Assembly (NCBI GenBank): GCA_050261515.1
Contig: JBLNDJ010000018.1
Span: 124,001-188,000, forward strand
Reading direction: 5' to 3'
Source: JBLNDJ01 sp050261515
GTDB lineage: Bacteria; Acidobacteriota; Terriglobia; Bryobacterales; Bryobacteraceae
DNA: 64,000 bases
Part shown: positions 16,784-25,443 of the stretch, one piece after another
Position numbering within the stretch: the first letter of the stretch is position 1
Layout of the letters: the number at the start of each line of letters is the position of its first letter
Translations under genes and position numbers: made by a program
Notes under the pieces: model-generated
The model's input: only the letters and a program-made list of their open reading frames with translations
Told to the model about the DNA's origin: nothing
Database searches by the model: none

Positions 16784-18061
16784 ATGGACGAGCGCATCAC
16801 ACCTGCCGGACCGCTTCAGGGCACGCTGCGGCTGCCCGGCGATAAGTCGATCTCGCACCGCTACGCGATACTGGCGTCGATCGCCGAGGGCCGGTCTTCG
16901 ATCCACAACTATTCGACCGGCGCCGATTGCGCATCGACGCTCGCGTGCATACACGCGCTCGGAATCGGCGTGGAGCACAGCGGCACGGACGTGACGATCG
17001 ACGGCTGCGGGCTCAACGGCTTGCGCGCGCCCGCGCGGGCGCTCGACGCGGGCAATTCGGGCTCGACCATACGGATGCTCTCGGGCATACTCGCCGCGCA
17101 GCCGTTCGCCTCGTGCATCGGCGGCGACGAATCGCTGTCGCGCCGCCCTATGGGCCGGATCATGCGGCCGCTCGGGGAGATGGGCGCGTCCATCTCGGCG
17201 CGCGATGGACAGTTCCCGCCGCTCCAGATCGGCGCGGGGAAACTGCGGGCGATCGACTACACGCTGCCGGTCGCAAGCGCGCAGGTGAAGACGTGCGTGC
17301 TGTTCGCGGGCCTGTACGCCGAGGGGACAACCACCGTGCGCGAGCCCGCGCGCACGCGCGACCACACGGAGATCGCGCTCCGCGAATTCGGCGCGGAGGT
17401 CGATGTCCGCGGGCGCGTGATCGCGGTCGAGCCGGGGCCGCGGCTCGCCGCGCGCGAGCTGAACGTGCCGTCGGACCTTTCTTCGGCGGCGTTCTTCATC
17501 GTGGCGGCGCTGCTCGTGCCGGGCTCGCGGATCGTGATCGAGCGCGTGGGCCTGAATCCGACGCGCTCGGCGCTGCTCGATTTCCTGGTTTCGATGGGCG
17601 CCGATATACGCATACGGAACCTGACGTTCGAGGCGGGCGAGGCGGTGGGCGATCTGGAGGTGCGCCACGCGCCGGTGCGCGGAGGCGTGATCGAGAAGGA
17701 CCTCACGGCGGAGATGATCGACGAAATTCCGGTGCTCGCGGTGCTCGGCGCGGCAAGCGAGGAAGGGCTCACGGTGCGCGACGCGGCCGAGTTGCGCGTA
17801 AAGGAGACGGACCGCATCGCGACCGTAGCGGACAACCTGCGGCGGCTGGGCGTGGAGGCCGAGGTTTCGGCGGACGGGCTCAGGGTGCCGGGCAAACAGC
17901 GTTTCCACGCCGCGCGTTTCGAGTCGTTCGGCGACCACCGGATCGCGATGGCGTTCGCGGTAGCGGCGCTTGCCGCCGATGGAGAATCCGTTCTCTCCGG
18001 CGCGGAAGCGGCGGCCGTCTCGTTTCCGGAGTTTTTCCGGCTGCTGGCGGGGGTACGTTGA
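16784..18061 (+). CDS. aroA: 3-phosphoshikimate 1-carboxyvinyltransferase (EPSP synthase)
   Basis: AroA joins shikimate-3-phosphate and phosphoenolpyruvate in aromatic amino-acid synthesis. The 425-residue protein has LPGDKSISHRY (Lys21, Ser22, Arg26 for substrate phosphate) and the DAGNSGSTIRML phosphoenolpyruvate segment near 85-96. The later KETDRI and FGDHRIAMAFAVA motifs are also present. The two-domain inside-out barrel is complete. A -10 box 8 nt upstream of the ATG suggests its own, nearly leaderless promoter. The antiporter gene starts 2 bp after its stop, so the two are probably co-transcribed although unrelated in function. Confidence 0.96.
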   Translation: MDERITPAGPLQGTLRLPGDKSISHRYAILASIAEGRSSIHNYSTGADCASTLACIHALGIGVEHSGTDVTIDGCGLNGLRAPARALDAGNSGSTIRMLSGILAAQPFASCIGGDESLSRRPMGRIMRPLGEMGASISARDGQFPPLQIGAGKLRAIDYTLPVASAQVKTCVLFAGLYAEGTTTVREPARTRDHTEIALREFGAEVDVRGRVIAVEPGPRLAARELNVPSDLSSAAFFIVAALLVPGSRIVIERVGLNPTRSALLDFLVSMGADIRIRNLTFEAGEAVGDLEVRHAPVRGGVIEKDLTAEMIDEIPVLAVLGAASEEGLTVRDAAELRVKETDRIATVADNLRRLGVEAEVSADGLRVPGKQRFHAARFESFGDHRIAMAFAVAALAADGESVLSGAEAAAVSFPEFFRLLAGVR

Positions 18062-18062
18062 T

Positions 18063-19253
18063 TTGACGATCCCCGAGGCCGCACACTTTCCGCTCGCGAT
18101 GCTGGTTGTGTTCGGCTCGGCGAAACTGCTGGCAGAGGTGTTCGAGCGCCTGCATCAGCCGGGAATCGTGGGCGAGATTCTGGCGGGGGCGCTGGTGGGG
18201 CCAAGCGCGCTCGGATGGGTCCAGCCGGGCGGGTTTCTCGATGCGCTCGCCGAACTGGGAGTCATGTTCCTGCTGTTCCGCGTCGGGCTCGAGGTGAAAG
18301 CCTCGGAGTTGTTCCGCGTGGGAGGAACCGCGACGGTTGTGGCGGTGCTCGGCGTGGCCGCACCGTTCGCGCTCGGGTGGGGGATTCTACGGCTCTGGGG
18401 CGAGCCGCACATCGAGTCCATCTTCATGGGCGCGGCGATGGTGGCGACCAGCGTCGGGATCACGGCGCAGGTGCTGGCCTCAAAAGGGCTGATCGACACG
18501 CTGGCGAGCCGGATTATTCTGGCTGCGGCCGTGATCGACGACGTGCTCGGGCTGCTGGTGCTGGCGCTGGTGAGCAGCCTCGCCCAGGGGCATGTAAACA
18601 TCCCGGGGCTCGCGACGACCGCGGCGGTCGCCGTGGGGTTCACGCTCATCGCGGCGACCTGGGGCCGCCGGGCCATGAACCGGCTGGTGCCGCGAGCCGA
18701 GAAGCGGCTGCACGTGCAGGAGTCGCAGTTCGCGCTTTCAATGTGCCTGCTGTTCGGGCTGGCGCTCGCGGCGGTGTTCGCCGGGGTGGCCGCGATCATC
18801 GGCGCGTTCCTGGCGGGGATGGCGCTTTCCGAGAGCACGGGCGAGCGGGTTCGCGACCTGACTCACGGCGTGACGGAGTTGCTGGTGCCTTTCTTCCTGG
18901 CGGGAATCGGCCTGAATCTTGACGTGAGCGTGTTCGGCACGCCTTCGACGCTGGTGCTCGCGCTGGTCATCCTGGCCGCCGCGGTTGTATCGAAGCTGGT
19001 AGGGTGCGGCCTGGGCGCGTACAGGCTGGGGCGGGCCGATGCGGTGCGGGTCGGCGTGGGAATGATTCCGCGCGGCGAAGTGGGGCTGGTGGTGGCGCAG
19101 CTTGGGATGACGATGGGCGTGATCGCGCCGCACATCTACGGTGTGGCGGTATTCATGGCGGTGGCAACCACGATCGTAGCGCCTCCGCTGCTGGCGCTCG
19201 CGTTTCGCGGCCTGGCAGGGCCCCAGGGCGAGGAGGATTTCCGGCTGGGCTAG
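18063..19253 (+). CDS. CPA2-family cation:proton antiporter
   Basis: The 396-residue integral membrane protein has about 12-13 helices and the NapA/KefB-like features ERLHQPGIVGEILAGALVGP, FRVGLEV and AAVIDDVLGLLVLAL, where the paired Asp residues of the ion site sit. PRGEVGLVVAQLG lies near the C terminus. It lacks the cytoplasmic TrkA-N domain of KefB/KefC, so it resembles a simple Na+/H+ or K+/H+ exchanger. The likely start is TTG 18063, preceded by GGGGG, 2 bp after aroA; an internal ATG at 18101 would remove part of the first helix. Ion choice cannot be read from sequence. Confidence 0.87.
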   Translation: MTIPEAAHFPLAMLVVFGSAKLLAEVFERLHQPGIVGEILAGALVGPSALGWVQPGGFLDALAELGVMFLLFRVGLEVKASELFRVGGTATVVAVLGVAAPFALGWGILRLWGEPHIESIFMGAAMVATSVGITAQVLASKGLIDTLASRIILAAAVIDDVLGLLVLALVSSLAQGHVNIPGLATTAAVAVGFTLIAATWGRRAMNRLVPRAEKRLHVQESQFALSMCLLFGLALAAVFAGVAAIIGAFLAGMALSESTGERVRDLTHGVTELLVPFFLAGIGLNLDVSVFGTPSTLVLALVILAAAVVSKLVGCGLGAYRLGRADAVRVGVGMIPRGEVGLVVAQLGMTMGVIAPHIYGVAVFMAVATTIVAPPLLALAFRGLAGPQGEEDFRLG

Positions 19254-19513
19254 CGCGGGCGGCCCGTCCTGTGCGGATACGGCGCGCGCATCCTGGTCAG
19301 GCGCTGGAGCTTTCTCAGGTGCTCGGGCGAGCTGGCTTGCCTGGGCCGCGCTTCGGTCTTAGGTGCGGCGGCGGGTTCGCGCGCAAGCGCCGGGTCCGGG
19401 TTCGCGCGGGGTTCTTGGGGGATGAGCGTCCTCCGGCGCGCCACCTGCCTGGGCCGCTTCCGAACGGCTCCCTCGTCGCCTTCGGACCAGTCGTCGTCGA
19501 TCAAGTTGCTCAT
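19250..19513 (-). CDS. Small basic, disordered protein of unknown function
   Basis: The 87-residue product begins with an acidic MSNLIDDDWSEGDEG and continues as a basic, Arg/Pro/Ala-rich chain with almost no hydrophobic core until a short LRKLQRLTRM helix near the end. It is probably disordered. Support for a real gene is the strong AGGAGGGG ribosome site just before ATG 19513. Its stop overlaps the stop of the antiporter gene by 4 bp on the opposite strand. I do not recognise the family; an RNA- or DNA-associated role would fit the charge but is speculation. Confidence 0.6.
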   Translation of the reverse strand: MSNLIDDDWSEGDEGAVRKRPRQVARRRTLIPQEPRANPDPALAREPAAAPKTEARPRQASSPEHLRKLQRLTRMRAPYPHRTGRPR

Positions 19514-19742
19514 CGGTCCCCTCCTGTTCCGCATTCTAGGCCCTGTCCAGGGCCGAATCAAGACTTGGCCCGCCAATCGGTACTAACTGCCGGCTAACCA
19601 GAGCACACTCGCGCGTGCTACCTCTCGGCAGTATTGATCCTGAAGCCAAACGATCCTTTAATAGAAGTGGCGAACGCGGTCAGAATTCCTCGCGCGGGGC
19701 GGGCAGGAAGTCCATGGACATGCCCGCCCCCTTACGATTCCC

Positions 19743-20225
19743 TCATGCCGTCGCCTGGCGTACAATCGCGACGCCGCCCGTGACCGCAAGGGCGTCTTCG
19801 GCCACCGCGACGGCGCGATCCGGGACGTGCAGCCGGCGACCGATGCGCCGGCGCAACTCGAGGCCCCCGAACGAGCCCGCGGCCGCTCCCAATCCACCGA
19901 GCAGCGCGCCTCGCACAGGCCCGTGCCTGCGGGCGGAGTAGAGCGCTGCTCCGCAGAGGGCGCCCGAGGCGATCCGCGCGGCCAGCGACGGCGGCTGGGT
20001 GCGGTTGGGCGTGAATGGCAGCTTGTCGTTGACCAGTTCGCCGAGCGCAAAGGCCGCAAACGCGTTCGCGGCTTTTCCGGACTTCAGGAATTTCAGCCTC
20101 GACGAATGCAGCTTCAGGTCTTTTCTGTGAACGTAGCGGCTGACGATGGCCGGGGCGATGAGAGTACGGAGCCCGGCGATCGCGCCGATGCCGATAGCAA
20201 GCGCTGGAAGCCCTCTGAGTCCCAT
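19743..20225 (-). CDS. DUF4126-like membrane protein
   Basis: The 160-residue protein has four to five hydrophobic segments and the family-like opening GLRTLIAPAIVSRYV, followed by GALCGAALYSARRHGPVRGALLGGLGAAAGSFGG, a Gly-rich pair of helices typical of DUF4126 inner-membrane proteins of unknown role. Length is normal for the short version of the family. The start ATG 20225 has no ribosome site but has a TAAAGT box exactly 6 nt upstream, consistent with a leaderless transcript. It stands alone between a small protein gene and a Tat-exported TIM-barrel gene. Confidence 0.72.
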   Translation of the reverse strand: MGLRGLPALAIGIGAIAGLRTLIAPAIVSRYVHRKDLKLHSSRLKFLKSGKAANAFAAFALGELVNDKLPFTPNRTQPPSLAARIASGALCGAALYSARRHGPVRGALLGGLGAAAGSFGGLELRRRIGRRLHVPDRAVAVAEDALAVTGGVAIVRQATA

Positions 20226-20231
20226 ACCTTG

Positions 20232-20237
20232 ACTTTA
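20232..20237 (-). promoter_or_regulatory. -10 box 6 nt before the DUF4126 start
   Basis: TAAAGT on the minus strand, followed by six bases (CAAGGT) and then ATG 20225. This spacing places the transcription start on or next to the A of the start codon. Confidence 0.5.
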
Positions 20238-20301
20238 CGCCAAGAATGGGCCGCTTGCGGGTACCTGTGCGGTTCCGCGCGCGCTCCGCTCCGCGCGGGG
20301 C

Positions 20302-21192
20302 CTACGCCGCCAGCAAACGGTCGAGGTAGCGCTTGGCGGCCTGGATGCCTTCGAACTCGCTGACCCGCTCGCCTTCGAACTCAATGCCGACCCAGTTGTG
20401 GTAGCCGGCGTCGAGAACTATCTTCATGATGCGGTCCACGTCCATCGTGGTCTCTTTGCCGTCGGGGCCGAAGTCGTAGCACTTGAAGCTGGCGCCCTTC
20501 GCGTAGGGCATGAGCTGCGCGATGGCTTCATAGCGGTCAATTTCCTTCGGGAAATTGCCGAAATCGGGGAGCGTGCCGAAGTTCGGCAGGTTTACGGTCT
20601 TTATGAGGCGCGTGACCACAGCAGGGTCCGACGAGATGCCGCCGTGGTTCTCGATCATGACGTTGATGCCGGCGCCCTTGGCGTAAGCGCAGAGGCGGCG
20701 GAAGCTGTCGGCGCAATTCTCGATGAACTGCGAGATTTCGGCGGGTGTCCTGGGGTGCGTGTCCGCGAACATGTTCGTGCGGATCGCGTGACAGCCGAGC
20801 TCGGCCGCGATGTCGATCCACTTGCGATGGTTGTCGGCGGCCTTGTAGCGCGCGGCGCGGTCGGAATGGCCCATCAGGCCTTCGCCGTCGCACATGATCA
20901 TAACGCCCTTGGTGCCGGTATCCGCCATGTTCTTCTTGAGCTGGCCGACGTAGTCCGCCGTCGGCGCTTCCCACAGGCCGTTGACGAACTCCAGGCCCTC
21001 GATGCCGAACTGCTCGCGCGCGATGCGCGGGAAATCGAGGTTCGTGACCATGCGGGAGCCGATGGCGCGGTGGATCGACCACTCGGCGAGCGAGATGCGG
21101 AATTTCTTGTCCCCGGATTGCGTCGAAGCGATCGAAGGGAAAGCGGCCACGGCCGGAGCGGCGGCGGATTTCAGAAAAGTGCGGCGGTTCAT
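20302..21192 (-). CDS. Tat-exported sugar-phosphate isomerase/epimerase-like TIM-barrel protein
   Basis: The 296-residue protein starts with a clear Tat leader (NRRTFLKSAAAPAVAAFPSIAS) and continues as an xylose-isomerase-like TIM barrel. It has GIEGLEFVNGLW, a GVMIMCDGEGLMG strand, MIENHGGISSDP (metal-ligand region) and a terminal NWVGIEFEGER. The superfamily includes isomerases and epimerases that use a divalent metal held by Glu, Asp and His. Such exported members are frequent in acidobacteria, where the substrate is unknown. A TAGGAT box lies 8 nt before the ATG. It is not clearly in an operon with gph upstream (64 bp gap). Confidence 0.8.
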   Translation of the reverse strand: MNRRTFLKSAAAPAVAAFPSIASTQSGDKKFRISLAEWSIHRAIGSRMVTNLDFPRIAREQFGIEGLEFVNGLWEAPTADYVGQLKKNMADTGTKGVMIMCDGEGLMGHSDRAARYKAADNHRKWIDIAAELGCHAIRTNMFADTHPRTPAEISQFIENCADSFRRLCAYAKGAGINVMIENHGGISSDPAVVTRLIKTVNLPNFGTLPDFGNFPKEIDRYEAIAQLMPYAKGASFKCYDFGPDGKETTMDVDRIMKIVLDAGYHNWVGIEFEGERVSEFEGIQAAKRYLDRLLAA

Positions 21193-21200
21193 CGAGAACT

Positions 21201-21206
21201 ATCCTA
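21201..21206 (-). promoter_or_regulatory. -10 box close to the TIM-barrel gene start
   Basis: TAGGAT lies 8 nt before ATG 21192. It may instead be a weak AGGA ribosome site, so this is one of the less certain members of the group. Confidence 0.3.
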
Positions 21207-21256
21207 ACGCATCGGCTGCGCCGGTTTGCGCCGCCCGCCGGACGATGCGCATGGGT

Positions 21257-21907
21257 TCAAACTAACAAGGCGTGAGGCTGGCACAGCTCCCGCAGGTCCG
21301 AGATCCAGTAGTCGGGAGTCCAGCGGGCCATCTCCGTATGGTTTCCGTATCCGTAGGTGACGGCGCAGACCTTCACGCCGGCGCGGCGGCCGGCTTCCAT
21401 GTCGGCCTGCGAATCGCCTACCATGAGGCACTCTTCGGGGCGGGCACCGAGGCCGCGGATCGCGGCGAGCACCACATCCGGGGCGGGCTTGTGCGCGAAG
21501 CCGTCGGTGCCCTGCACGTGATCGAAGTGCTCGATGAGGTCGAAGCGCTCGAGCACCTGGCGCGTTGTGGGAGTGCCCTTGGTGGTCGCGGTGGATTTGC
21601 GCCCGGGGAGCGCCGCCAGCGCTTCCTTGACGCCGGGGTAGCGCCGCGTCGAGCGGTGGTCGCGGTCCAGATAGAGCCTGCGGTATTCGCGGATCAGCTC
21701 ATCGCACCGCTCGGGCGGCGCTTCGGGCATGAGGTCCCGCAGCATGTCAACCAGGTGGATACCGATGTAGCGGGTCAGGTCCTGCCGGCGCAGGCCGCGG
21801 CAGGAAGTAGTCTTGAAAACGTCGACGAGGGCTCCGCAGATGTCATCCGCGGAGTCCACCAAAGTTCCATCGACGTCGAAGATGTAAACGGGGAAAGCGG
21901 GGATCAC
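21257..21907 (-). CDS. gph: HAD-family phosphatase, phosphoglycolate phosphatase-like
   Basis: The 216-residue protein carries all HAD motifs: DVDGTLVDS (nucleophile Asp11 and Asp13), the threonine motif in TATTKGTPT, a lysine in FAHKPAPDVV and VGDSQADMEAGRRAG. A helical cap follows the first motif, as in Gph/PpaX-type enzymes that hydrolyse 2-phosphoglycolate or pyrophosphate. The start ATG 21907 overlaps the ftsH stop (ATGA), so it is translationally coupled to ftsH, an unusual partner. Exact substrate is not certain. Confidence 0.85.
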   Translation of the reverse strand: MIPAFPVYIFDVDGTLVDSADDICGALVDVFKTTSCRGLRRQDLTRYIGIHLVDMLRDLMPEAPPERCDELIREYRRLYLDRDHRSTRRYPGVKEALAALPGRKSTATTKGTPTTRQVLERFDLIEHFDHVQGTDGFAHKPAPDVVLAAIRGLGARPEECLMVGDSQADMEAGRRAGVKVCAVTYGYGNHTEMARWTPDYWISDLRELCQPHALLV

Positions 21908-23823
21908 GCCGGCTGCGGACGCTCCCCTTCGACGAAGCCGGGCACGCGGCGCTCGCCTTCGGGCCGGACGACGTGCTGCGTCTGGCCGGAGCCGGATGAC
22001 GGCGTGCTGGCGGTCCGCATCGGCGGAAGCTCCTTGCCGTCGATCAACTGCCGGATCTCGTCGCCGTCGAGCACTTCGCGCTCGAGCAGGGCTTCGGCGA
22101 TCCGGGTCAGCGCGTCCGAGCGCTCCTCGATGATCGAGCGGGCGCGGTCGTAGGCGCTGCTGACGATGCTCCGCACCTCGGAATCGATCTTGATTGCCGT
22201 ATCTTCGCTATAGTCGCGGTGCTGCGCGATCTCGCGGCCGAGGAAAATCTGCTCTTCCTTCTTGCCGAAACTGAGCGGGCCGAGGTTGCTCATGCCCCAC
22301 TCGCAGACCATCTTCCGCGCCAGATCGGTGGCGCGCTCGATGTCGTTGCCCGCCCCCGTCGTCATGTGCTTCATGAAGATCTCTTCGGCGATGCGGCCGC
22401 CCATCAGGCCGGCAAGCTGGGTCTCCAGATAGTCCTTTGTGTAGGAGTGCTTGTCGTCCTCGGGCAACTGCATGGTGACGCCGAGCGCCATGCCGCGCGG
22501 GATGATCGTCACCTTGTGGACCGGGTCGGCGTTCGGCAGCAGCATCAAAACGAGCGCGTGGCCCGCCTCGTGGTACGCCGTGTTGCGCTTCTCTTCCTCG
22601 CTGATGATGAGCGATTTGCGCTCGACGCCCATGAGGACCTTGTCCTTGGCGAGCTCGAAATCGGCCATCACGACAACCTTGCGGTTCTGGCGCGCGCCGA
22701 TGAGCGCGGCCTCGTTGACCAGGTTCGCCAGATCCGCTCCGGCAAAGCCCGGCGTGCCGCGGGCGAGAACCGAGAGGTCCACGTCATCGGAGATCGGAAC
22801 TTTCTTGGTGTGGACGCGCAGGATAGCCTCGCGGCCCTTCACGTCGGGACGGCCCACCACGACGCGGCGGTCGAAACGGCCGGGACGCAGCAGCGCGGGA
22901 TCGAGAACGTCGGGGCGGTTGGTGGCCGCCACCAGGATGACGCCTTCGTTCGATTCGAAGCCGTCCATTTCGACCAGCAACTGATTGAGGGTCTGCTCGC
23001 GCTCGTCGTGCCCGCCGCCCAGGCCGGCGCCGCGATGACGGCCGACCGCGTCGATTTCATCGATGAAGATGATGCAGGGAGCGTTCTTCTTGCCCTGCTC
23101 GAACAGGTCGCGGACGCGGCTCGCGCCCACGCCGACGAACATCTCGACGAAATCCGAACCCGAGATCGAGAAGAACGGCACGTTGGCCTCGCCCGCGATC
23201 GCGCGCGCAAGGAGGGTCTTGCCCGTGCCCGGAGGCCCGATCAACAGCACCCCCTTCGGAATGCGGCCGCCGAGCTTCTGGAATTTTTGCGGTTCGCGCA
23301 GAAACTCGATGATTTCCTGAAGCTCCTCCTTGGCCTCTTCGACGCCCGCGACGTCCTTGAAAGTCACTTTCTTCTGCTGGGACGAATGCAATCGCGCGCG
23401 GCTCTTGCCGAAGCTTAGTGCTTTGTTCCCGCCGCTCTGCATCTGGCGCATCATGAAAATCCAGAAAGCGAGCAGCAGGATGAACGGAATCGCGTTGATC
23501 AGCACCGAAACCCAGTTGCCGGAATTGGCCTCCTTGATGTCGATGTTGACGTTGTTCTCCTGGAGCAGCTTGTAGACGTCCGGGTAGTTGGACGGGATGA
23601 GCGTGTGGAGTCCGGTGTTGCTGTCGTCCTTGTAGGTGCCGTGCACCTCCATGCCGTTGATGGTGACGTCCTTGACCTTTTGGGACTTGACGTCGTTTAC
23701 GAACTGGGTGAAGGTGAGTTGGCGGTCGGCGCGCCGCTGTCCGGTGCGTACAACGGTCCAAAAGAGGACCACGACCATGATCAGAACTACCCAGAAGATT
23801 GCCGTTTTTACATTCGAATTCAT
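21904..23823 (-). CDS. ftsH: ATP-dependent zinc metalloprotease FtsH
   Basis: FtsH is the membrane-anchored AAA+ protease that removes misassembled membrane proteins and regulators. The 639-residue protein has two membrane helices (about 9-26 and 106-126) around a periplasmic loop, Walker A GPPGTGKT (196-203), Walker B IIFIDEID (251-258), the second region of homology (304-320) and the zinc site HEAGH (418-422). The ribosome site GGGAG precedes ATG 23823. It follows tilS after a 119-bp gap, a pairing also seen in Bacillus, and is coupled to gph downstream. Confidence 0.97.
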   Translation of the reverse strand: MNSNVKTAIFWVVLIMVVVLFWTVVRTGQRRADRQLTFTQFVNDVKSQKVKDVTINGMEVHGTYKDDSNTGLHTLIPSNYPDVYKLLQENNVNIDIKEANSGNWVSVLINAIPFILLLAFWIFMMRQMQSGGNKALSFGKSRARLHSSQQKKVTFKDVAGVEEAKEELQEIIEFLREPQKFQKLGGRIPKGVLLIGPPGTGKTLLARAIAGEANVPFFSISGSDFVEMFVGVGASRVRDLFEQGKKNAPCIIFIDEIDAVGRHRGAGLGGGHDEREQTLNQLLVEMDGFESNEGVILVAATNRPDVLDPALLRPGRFDRRVVVGRPDVKGREAILRVHTKKVPISDDVDLSVLARGTPGFAGADLANLVNEAALIGARQNRKVVVMADFELAKDKVLMGVERKSLIISEEEKRNTAYHEAGHALVLMLLPNADPVHKVTIIPRGMALGVTMQLPEDDKHSYTKDYLETQLAGLMGGRIAEEIFMKHMTTGAGNDIERATDLARKMVCEWGMSNLGPLSFGKKEEQIFLGREIAQHRDYSEDTAIKIDSEVRSIVSSAYDRARSIIEERSDALTRIAEALLEREVLDGDEIRQLIDGKELPPMRTASTPSSGSGQTQHVVRPEGERRVPGFVEGERPQPA

Positions 23824-23942
23824 ACGAATCTCCCGCCCGTAATGCCCTGGGCCGGTTACAGCCTCAGCACTGCGAACTCCACGCCGATAATATCACTGAA
23901 GCGCTTTCTAAAGATAAGACGCAACAAACCACGCTAGCGATT

Positions 23943-25364
23943 TCAGAATTGAGGATGGTTTGTGAGTTGCTGGATCCTTAGAACACTCCTGGTGTGCGCG
24001 CCGGCCGCGTATTCCGCCGCCGGACCGAATCCGGCAGCCCACACGATCGTGTCCCGGCAAGTGATGACCGGCCATTTACGCCGTTCCCACAATGGGATGC
24101 GCGCTTGCTGAAAGAGAACTTTGATTTTGGCCTCGTTGGCGTGCCCAACCGGTCGATAGTGATCACCCGGCCTCCAGTTTCGTACAACTAAACTACCGGA
24201 GATCCGACCCCAGTCCAATTCGCTTCCTTTTCCATTATAGACGGTGCGGGGGTGGGGGGGCATGCCTTGGATAGGGGCTGGGCCGGCCGCGGACATGGGG
24301 GGCCGCCGTACCAGCTCGAAGCAGAGTGAGCCCTCCGGGAGGGTGAGTTTTCCCGGCACGTCGGGCACGAATTCGTAGTTCCGGTTTTCGAGGGTGTCGA
24401 GACCCGGCGGGGCCAGGCGGACCCAGTCGAAGGACCGGAAAACGTCAAGACCGGGGATTTGCAGGCGTCCGCTGCCTTCGGCGGAGGCAGCCAGATCCAG
24501 AACGCTCTCGATGTGGCGCAGGTCGATGGTCCGCAGGTCGCCTTTGGCGGCCGCGATCGCGCGGCGGATGGCGCGGCGGGCGGCGGCGCGGGGCAGGGTT
24601 CCGAGCCAGTCCGTTCGAAACAGGACCGCGGGCGGGCGCTCGACCAGGTTGCCGGCGAGGAGGCGGGAGAGTTCGGCGTCCCAGTAGTCCTCTTCGTCGC
24701 GGGCGACGCGCGCCATGCCGGCGAGCGTTTCCGGGAGCGCCGGGTTCCAGTCGCGCGTGAGGGCAGGGAGGAGGTCGTGGCGGATGCGGTTGCGCGCGAA
24801 GTCGCGAGCGGCGTTGGTCGAATCGTCGCGCCACGCGATGCCGCGCTCTCCGAGGAACGCCTCGACCTCGGGGCGCGTGATCTCGATGAGAGGGCGGACG
24901 AACCCTTCGGGCGCGACGGGGCGCATGCCTGCCAGGCCGGCTGTGCCCGCGCCGCGCAGGAAGCGGAACAGGACGGTCTCAGCCTGGTCGGATGCCGTGT
25001 GGCCGAGCGCGACGCGCCCGGGGAATTCGAGAAAAAACTCGCGACGGACGCGGCGTGCGGCCTGCTCCAGGTTGTCGCGGGTCTCGCGCGCGACCCGGCC
25101 CACGTCCACGCGGCGGCATTCGAACGGCAGGCGCAGGCGAGCGGCAAGGTCTCGCACGAACGCCTCGTCTTCGTCCGATTCGCTGCCGCGCAGTTCGTGA
25201 TTGACGTGCAGGACGGTGAGCGCCAGCCTCCAGCGCGGAGCGAGCTCGACCAGCGCGTGCAGCAGGCAGACCGAATCGGCGCCGCCAGACACCGCAACCC
25301 CGGCGCGTTCGCCGGCCGCGAACATGCCGTAGCGTGCGATGGCCGCCGCAATGCGCTCGATCAC
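23943..25364 (-). CDS. tilS: tRNA(Ile)-lysidine synthetase
   Basis: TilS converts C34 of the CAU-anticodon isoleucine tRNA to lysidine using ATP and lysine, which is essential for reading AUA. The 473-residue protein has the PP-loop SGGADS at 26-31, the HVNHELRGSESDEDEAFV and ALGHTASDQAETVLFRFLRG segments, and the substrate-binding and C-terminal domains with VRNWRPGDHYRPVG. A Gly/Pro-rich segment near 350-362 coincides with a GC-rich dispersed repeat at 24281-24309, inserted in frame. The start is GTG 25364, chosen because a TAAACT box lies exactly 6 nt upstream and there is no ribosome site. Confidence 0.93.
   Translation of the reverse strand: MIERIAAAIARYGMFAAGERAGVAVSGGADSVCLLHALVELAPRWRLALTVLHVNHELRGSESDEDEAFVRDLAARLRLPFECRRVDVGRVARETRDNLEQAARRVRREFFLEFPGRVALGHTASDQAETVLFRFLRGAGTAGLAGMRPVAPEGFVRPLIEITRPEVEAFLGERGIAWRDDSTNAARDFARNRIRHDLLPALTRDWNPALPETLAGMARVARDEEDYWDAELSRLLAGNLVERPPAVLFRTDWLGTLPRAAARRAIRRAIAAAKGDLRTIDLRHIESVLDLAASAEGSGRLQIPGLDVFRSFDWVRLAPPGLDTLENRNYEFVPDVPGKLTLPEGSLCFELVRRPPMSAAGPAPIQGMPPHPRTVYNGKGSELDWGRISGSLVVRNWRPGDHYRPVGHANEAKIKVLFQQARIPLWERRKWPVITCRDTIVWAAGFGPAAEYAAGAHTRSVLRIQQLTNHPQF
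24281..24309 (+). repeat. Dispersed GGCCGGCC / GCGGAC repeat, copy inside tilS
   Basis: GGCCGGCCGCGGAC (24281-24294) is identical to 29729-29742, and the following GGGGGG and CC also match. The copy is within the tilS coding region and gives a Pro/Gly/Ala-rich stretch in the protein. Confidence 0.5.
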
Positions 25365-25370
25365 GATCCC

Positions 25371-25376
25371 AGTTTA
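25371..25376 (-). promoter_or_regulatory. -10 box 6 nt before the tilS start
   Basis: TAAACT on the minus strand, six bases (GGGATC), then GTG 25364. No Shine-Dalgarno sequence is present, in line with a leaderless tilS-ftsH-gph transcript. Confidence 0.5.
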
Positions 25377-25443
25377 GCCCGCGACAAAGCGGCCTCCACC
25401 CCGCCGGGGAACTTTCTTCCGGGTGCCGGTATCCAAGATCCTG

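Noticed and set aside
25365..25443. Shared bidirectional promoter for tilS and the ADOP gene
   Set aside because: A -10 box is seen only for tilS; nothing convincing points toward the ADOP gene.
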